A stretch of 64,000 nucleotides of DNA from Gimesia sp. (GTDB lineage: Bacteria > Planctomycetota > Planctomycetia > Planctomycetales > Planctomycetaceae), in assembly GCF_040219335.1 (NCBI RefSeq), contig NZ_JAVJSQ010000029.1, positions 124,001 through 188,000 on the forward strand, given 5' to 3'. Positions 59,847 to 64,000 of the stretch are shown one piece after another. Every line of letters starts with the position of its first letter. The stretch's first letter is position 1. Under the pieces are notes generated by a model. It had not been told where the DNA came from and did not search any database. It was given only the letters and a program-made list of their open reading frames with translations. The position numbers were made by a program, and so were the translations under genes.

Positions 59847-60356
59847 GATTTATTAGCGATCCCCGGGTACTATTCATCGGGTTTTTTTATAAGGAAGAAT
59901 GACATTTCTACTTCACAGCAGGATTTTGAGCTGGACCTGAAACTGGTGAGTTCAGGCGCGGGTAACCCGGTGTTTCGGTTGTCCTTTCATTCCAGTCGTG
60001 AGCGACTGCTGTTGCCTTACCCGGAAGTGACGGGGCTGCAGTTTCTGGATGAGAGCGGGGAACAGGCAGGTCAGTGGGGCGCACGATACCTGACGATTGA
60101 ACCGCTGGACGAATTTGTGCTCAGGCCCGGTGATCGGATTGCCTTTGATTTAACGGTGCCTTTCGATGGTCAATCGACGTCCGAACGGAAGTGGATGCTC
60201 AGCTTAGCATCGGGGCGCTTCCACGTGCGATACGTATACGAGGTGGAGGCCGATCGGCGGCGGTACGATTTTCTGGCGAAACAATCCCGGTTTGCAGGGA
60301 TAACTCAATTCTGGGGTGGTCGGGTAGAGTCGACGGTAGTCAACTTCGAACGTTAA
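59847..60356 (+). pseudogene. Probable 5'-truncated hypothetical gene
   Basis: The frame is open through the R1 copy (59829 on) but has no in-frame ATG, GTG or TTG with a ribosome binding site in the unique part. The conserved-looking portion, DFELDLKLVSSGAGNPVFRLSF through LRPGDRIAFDLTVPFDG, is a beta-rich domain of about 140 residues. The R1 copy seems to have replaced its original start. An ATG at 59899 with AAGGAAG upstream is out of frame, so a one-base indel is an alternative. Confidence 0.5.
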
Positions 60357-60394
60357 GGTCTGGGGGCGACGGCGCTTGAGGGCCGATCAGCAGA

Positions 60395-60466
60395 TAACTT
60401 AATTTCACTACTTTAATTTTCCAAATCGGAATTGTATGATATCGGCATGAGCCGGGCCGGATCTGG
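60395..60466 (+). repeat. 72-bp direct repeat (R2), copy 2
   Basis: Partner of 59136-59207 in the same orientation; see that entry. Confidence 0.9.
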
Positions 60467-60517
60467 CGTGATTGATCCGGTGGCCGGTGCGTGTCTTTAT
60501 GATCAGAGTTGGAAACC

Positions 60518-61315
60518 ATGGCATCACCATCACAGTCCCTGTCCCAGGAGCGGCTGTCTGCGGAAGAAGTTGAGAAATTCGAGCAGGACGGCTACCTGAT
60601 TTTTCGGAATCTCTGTCCCGAATCGCTGCGGCAGGAGATGCTGGCGGCGACGCAAGAGGGGCTGGCGCAGGTTGTGGAGCCGGTCGAGTATGAGGCGGAC
60701 GTCGAGTATCCCGGTTCGCCCGCTTCGCGGCAGGTGATTGGCGGGGAGACCGTGCGGCGGCTGAAGCAGGCGCACAGCCGGGGGATGAGTTTTACCGATC
60801 TGGTGAACCACCCGGCGATTGTCAATCGCCTGGCTCCGCTCCTGGGGGACGACTACGTGATGCCGCTGGCGCACCATAACTGCATCATGACCAAGCAGCC
60901 GCAGTTCAGCAGCGATACGTTGTGGCACCAGGATATCCGTTTCTGGTCGTTCGAGCGGAAAGAGCTGATCAGTGTCTGGGTGGCACTGGGGGAAGAGAAC
61001 CGGGAGAATGGCTGTCTGAAGGTGATTCCCGGAACACACCGGATGGAATTCGGTCCCGAGCGTCTGGACGAGCGGATCTTTCTGCGTCCGGACCTGCCGG
61101 AGAATCAGGCTCTGATTGAGACCGGTGTATTGGCAGAACTGCATCCCGGGGATGTGCTGTTTTTCCACTGCCGAACCTTTCATGCGGCGACGCGGAACTT
61201 TACCGATCAGCCCAAGTTCTCGGCTGTGTTTACGTTCCGGCCGGCTGATAATCCGCCGGTGCCTGGTTCGCGGTCGGCGGCGCTGCCGGAGCTGATTATT
61301 CATACGCCGCGCTGA
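60518..61315 (+). CDS. Phytanoyl-CoA dioxygenase (PhyH) family protein
   Basis: 265 residues. Fe(II)/2-oxoglutarate-dependent oxygenase with metal ligands in WHQDIRFW (His and Asp, about 138-140) and the distal His in FHCRTFHAATRN near 220. N-terminal FEQDGYLIFRNL is typical of PhyH. Substrate unknown. The ATG is chosen three codons into the open frame. Confidence 0.92.
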   Translation: MASPSQSLSQERLSAEEVEKFEQDGYLIFRNLCPESLRQEMLAATQEGLAQVVEPVEYEADVEYPGSPASRQVIGGETVRRLKQAHSRGMSFTDLVNHPAIVNRLAPLLGDDYVMPLAHHNCIMTKQPQFSSDTLWHQDIRFWSFERKELISVWVALGEENRENGCLKVIPGTHRMEFGPERLDERIFLRPDLPENQALIETGVLAELHPGDVLFFHCRTFHAATRNFTDQPKFSAVFTFRPADNPPVPGSRSAALPELIIHTPR

Positions 61316-61364
61316 GGTGCAGATCCTGTGGATTGGCGGGGCGAGAAACAGATATTTCCTCGGG

Positions 61365-61889
61365 TCAATTCAGGTAATCGTCGCTGACGGATTTCTTTTC
61401 GGCCTGATCCTGAGGGCGTGCATTTCCAATGAGTGGCGGAGTGGAATCAACATCATCCGAATTGGCTTCTTTTAATTTCCTGGCCAGGACATCTGGATCT
61501 TCAGCAAAGGCAGGGCCGTCAAACGATTTCAGCGTATGGTCTTCGTTTTCGACCAGCGTCAATTGATACGAATCACCTTTAAAGAGGCTGAACCATCGAT
61601 AGTGATAGGTATTCAAGCCTGCTGCATTTGGCTGGGGGCCTTCCTGCTGGCTGAATCCGACAAGTAATCCGCGGGCCTCGTCGATGGAAACATCGCGCAG
61701 CCCGTTAGCGACCTTTTGCAGTGCGGAAATCGACGCATCGTATCGCTGTTTCGCACGATATTCGATGACCAGGATGACGAGTAATATTAGAATTGCTCCC
61801 CAGACAATGACGCGTTCGATGGGATTGCGTTTCGCCTGAGAACCGGACTCCGGCTGTGAATCATTCTGCTGATTTTGATCCTGGTTCAT
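61365..61889 (-). CDS. Hypothetical single-helix membrane protein, 174 aa
   Basis: A Gln/Asn/Ser-rich N-terminus (1-20), one membrane helix (about 26-43, ERVIVWGAILILLVILVIEY), then a soluble domain of about 130 residues including YHYRWFSLFKGDSYQLTLVEN. No family recognised. The region resembles other planctomycete proteins of unknown function. Convergent with the PhyH gene. Confidence 0.75.
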   Translation of the reverse strand: MNQDQNQQNDSQPESGSQAKRNPIERVIVWGAILILLVILVIEYRAKQRYDASISALQKVANGLRDVSIDEARGLLVGFSQQEGPQPNAAGLNTYHYRWFSLFKGDSYQLTLVENEDHTLKSFDGPAFAEDPDVLARKLKEANSDDVDSTPPLIGNARPQDQAEKKSVSDDYLN

Positions 61890-61914
61890 GAAACTTTCTC
61901 TGAATCGAGCATGA

Positions 61915-61945
61915 CAGAAAAAGCACCGCCCTGATAGGCGGTGCT
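61915..61945 (-). terminator. Rho-independent terminator of the second DUF1559 unit
   Basis: AGCACCGCC pairs with GGCGGTGCT around a 6-base loop. On the minus strand it is followed by TTTTTCT. It lies downstream of the small lipoprotein gene. Confidence 0.92.
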
Positions 61946-61979
61946 CATGAAAGGTAAGGAGAGCCTGATAAGCCCATGT

Positions 61980-62141
61980 TTAATCAATTTTAGCCGGCAG
62001 GAGTTCTTCCATTTTCTCCCCTTCCTGCTTCATCTCTTCAATGGACTGTTTTTCTTCCTCTTCAGTCAGTTCGTCGCTGCAGCCATAAAAAACTGGGGCC
62101 ATTAGTGCCGTAGCGCAGAGACACCATGCAAACCACTTCAT
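61980..62141 (-). CDS. Small lipoprotein paired with DUF1559, 53 aa
   Basis: A signal peptide of about 20 residues with lipobox FYGC, then a short acidic helical tail (ELTEEEEKQSIEEMKQEGEK). It follows the DUF1559 gene on the minus strand, mirroring the pair at 8.4-10 kb. Function unknown. Confidence 0.8.
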   Translation of the reverse strand: MKWFAWCLCATALMAPVFYGCSDELTEEEEKQSIEEMKQEGEKMEELLPAKID

Positions 62142-62171
62142 CTCACACTCTTTCTATAAAGGGATGTTGAA

Positions 62172-62205
62172 GACACCAGCCCGCACTATCAAACGGGCCG
62201 GTGTC
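62172..62205 (-). other. Hairpin between DUF1559 and the small lipoprotein
   Basis: GACACC...GCCCG pairs with CGGGC...GGTGTC around a short loop, without a T run. It occupies the same position as the hairpin after the first DUF1559 gene. Confidence 0.6.
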
Positions 62206-62257
62206 ATTAAGAATGACGCTCGGGGATCGTTGAGAACGTACGGTGTGGAGTCCGGTC

Positions 62258-63292
62258 TCAGAATTCTCCGATGACTTCACCGCCATTGTGAGTGTTTAGT
62301 GCCATCCAGATACCACCGGACCTGGGATCACTCAAGCCAATGGAAGTGGTATCGGGCCAGGGTGTCGTGTCGATACTTTCCGAGATAAATCGCACTGCTC
62401 CGTCAGCCATCAGGTAAAACGCGCCGCCTTCGTGGACACTCCCCGAGCCGGGCCAGTTGGCGTTGGGGCCCCAGGCAGCCAGATAGGTGGGCTGGAAGGC
62501 GTAGGGAGCTGATCTCCACCATGTCGCCGTTGCAGGACTTCCACCACGGGGTGTTCCTTCCGGGTCAAGCAGGGGGCCTGCATTGACATCTCCATTGGAG
62601 TTGGTTGCCAGTAACGAGGCTCGAAATACGCCATCGTTTCCCCGTCGTGCCGTACCCGTCCCACTTGTGCGAATCGCTCCATCTTTGTAACCGTGTGCAG
62701 AGACTTCGCCCACCATAATGGTATTGGAAGTGCCATCGACGACGTCACGTACTCCTACGGGAGTCAGGATTTCAAAAATACCACTGAGACGGTGACCGGG
62801 TCTGCGATGCCAGTCGTAGCCTTCCGATCCGGCGTAGTTCGTCCAGGCAATATTATGTTTATTTGCACCGCCATAGCCAGGATCGCTGGGACAGAGTAGT
62901 TGTGGTAGTAACGTGGAGGCGATCCGCTTTCCACTGTTATCAGTCTGAGGCCAGAGGGGCACAGAAAAATTGATCTGATTGTAGAGGGGGGCCTGGTCAA
63001 AATAAGGCAGAATCATTGTGATCCAGGAATAGTTCAGAGGCTGTGTTCCGCCATTGTCGATGTTTGGATAACGATAGATGGCGGAAGGTGGAAACTGTTT
63101 GAACGTGCTGTGATAGTTGTGTAAGGCGAGACCAATTTGTTTCAGGTTGTTTCGGCATTGAGTTCTGCGGGCAGCTTCGCGGGCCTGTTGGACAGCCGGT
63201 AGCAGCAACGCAATTAAAATGGCAATGATTGCAATCACTACCAGAAGTTCAATTAATGTGAATCCACGCCGTGATTTCCTGGATCGAGTCAT
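62258..63292 (-). CDS. DUF1559 prepilin-like protein
   Basis: 344 residues. The N-terminus [17 protein letters not shown] is a prepilin cleavage site with Glu at +5, then QQAREAARR. The conserved C-terminal His (GSVHEGG) and MADGAVRF are present. AAGGTG precedes the ATG. It is a paralogue of the protein at 8416, not a recent duplicate. Confidence 0.94.
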   Translation of the reverse strand: MTRSRKSRRGFTLIELLVVIAIIAILIALLLPAVQQAREAARRTQCRNNLKQIGLALHNYHSTFKQFPPSAIYRYPNIDNGGTQPLNYSWITMILPYFDQAPLYNQINFSVPLWPQTDNSGKRIASTLLPQLLCPSDPGYGGANKHNIAWTNYAGSEGYDWHRRPGHRLSGIFEILTPVGVRDVVDGTSNTIMVGEVSAHGYKDGAIRTSGTGTARRGNDGVFRASLLATNSNGDVNAGPLLDPEGTPRGGSPATATWWRSAPYAFQPTYLAAWGPNANWPGSGSVHEGGAFYLMADGAVRFISESIDTTPWPDTTSIGLSDPRSGGIWMALNTHNGGEVIGEF

Positions 63293-64000
63293 GGGGCACC
63301 TTCAGATAAAAAAACAGAAGTGAAAATAGATGAGATCAAATAGAAAGGCCTGCTTTAGTATATTACTACACGGGTGATTCGTATAAATCAATAACATATC
63401 ATTCAATTACGTACAAAATAATATATGAGATTAGTTAATTAAAAATGATTTATAGCATACATATGAACTTGCATTGATTGTTTGATTGATACGTTTCGCA
63501 TCCTGATCATTGCACAATCGATATGAATCCGTTGCAAAGAAGTGCAGATTGTGTGGCAGCTATAATCAGCGGCCCTGATTACGAGTCCGTTACTGGCTGA
63601 TGTGCGCTGGTGATGCTTCCTCTATGCGCGTTGACGCCGATCGGTATGATTTTCCTGCGCTGTCTTCGATTCTGTGAGGGTCGGAGGAGTTGTTGAGGGA
63701 GAAAGGCTGACGCTGGTTCTGGTATCGGCGGTGAGCATTTTTTTCCGCTTAAGATAGGTGGCGGGCTGTGATTTCCTTGGGACGTTGATATTGGTGGCAG
63801 GTCGCCGGGCGGACACAGGGGTACTGCTGCTGCGTTTCACAGGGATGGGATTCTGCTGTGGTTTATGCTCTTGCTCTGTCGGTTTCCTGCTCGCTGCGCT
63901 CGGCCCGAATTGCATTCGGGCTCACCCGGATTTGTGGGTGAAATGGCGTTTGCCATCGGTTTCTGTATTCGTATTCACGATGGTTACCGGCGGCTGGCGT
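63293..64000. other. Upstream region of the second DUF1559 gene to the window end
   Basis: 708 bases. 63357-63490 is strongly AT-rich and probably holds the promoter of the minus-strand gene. A minus-strand open frame (63622-63915) begins inside R1 and is basic and low-complexity; I do not accept it as a gene. R1 and its extension fill the end. Confidence 0.4.
63876..63927 (+). repeat. 52-bp hairpin repeat (R1)
   Basis: Core GCCCGAATTGCATTCGGGC; similarity to the 47147 copy continues to the window edge, so the element is cut by the window. Confidence 0.92.

Noticed and set aside
63622..63915. Minus-strand 97-codon open frame beginning MQFGPSAAS
   Set aside because: The start and first residues come from the R1 repeat; the same false N-terminus appears at other R1 copies (for example 48187-48432 and 11766-11957).

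Overview
The window is bacterial and reads as a member of the Planctomycetota, most like a Gimesia/Planctomyces-type genome. The pointers are two DUF1559 prepilin-like proteins each paired with a lipoprotein, a hydroxysqualene synthase of hopanoid synthesis, a class Ic ribonucleotide reductase, a caa3-type (A2) oxidase operon carrying an Sco-DUF420 fusion, a basic 53-residue protein of a type I associate with planctomycetes, and many single genes of DUF families separated by short dispersed repeats. Species assignment is inference; no rRNA or tRNA gene was seen.

Layout. 0-11.7 kb: der (minus), hpnC, then nrdA-nrdB behind a promoter whose -10 lies inside an NrdR-box-like sequence. Next come a DUF1559/lipoprotein pair bounded by a second copy of the nrdB terminator, a SUKH-type gene broken by a stop codon, and two small genes. 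11.7-18.2 kb: a repeat cluster, a long metE leader, metE, and a cobalamin/iron-type ABC importer (btuFCD-like). 18.2-31 kb: mainly one long minus-strand respiratory operon, read from 31 kb downwards: dihaem cytochrome c lipoprotein, ctaC, ctaD, ctaA, ctaB, ctaE, ctaF, an ABC-2 exporter pair, the Sco-DUF420 fusion and a small CPMC membrane protein.

31.5-47 kb: a DUF4392 protein, an M1-type peptidase, an ABM protein, a very basic and a very acidic small protein, a lipoprotein, then a LysR regulator followed by gltB-gltD (NADPH glutamate synthase) and a lipoprotein with a degenerate IscA/HesB-like domain. 47-60.5 kb: an accessory stretch of about twenty small plus-strand genes (macro domain, DUF5662, DUF4261, DUF2314+ankyrin, two NUDIX, HEAT, methyltransferase, phosphatase, esterase, several unknowns), interrupted by copies of a 52-bp hairpin repeat and by gene remnants. 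It resembles a cluster of orphan immunity-type genes without toxins. 60.5-64 kb: a PhyH dioxygenase, a membrane protein, and a second DUF1559 + small lipoprotein pair on the minus strand.

The most notable items are the class Ic radical-less NrdB (Phe in place of the radical Tyr), the IscA-like lipoprotein, the 52-bp repeat family whose stem bases co-vary between copies, the duplicated nrdB terminator around the DUF1559 pair, and a NUDIX gene remnant that differs from its intact relative only at synonymous sites.
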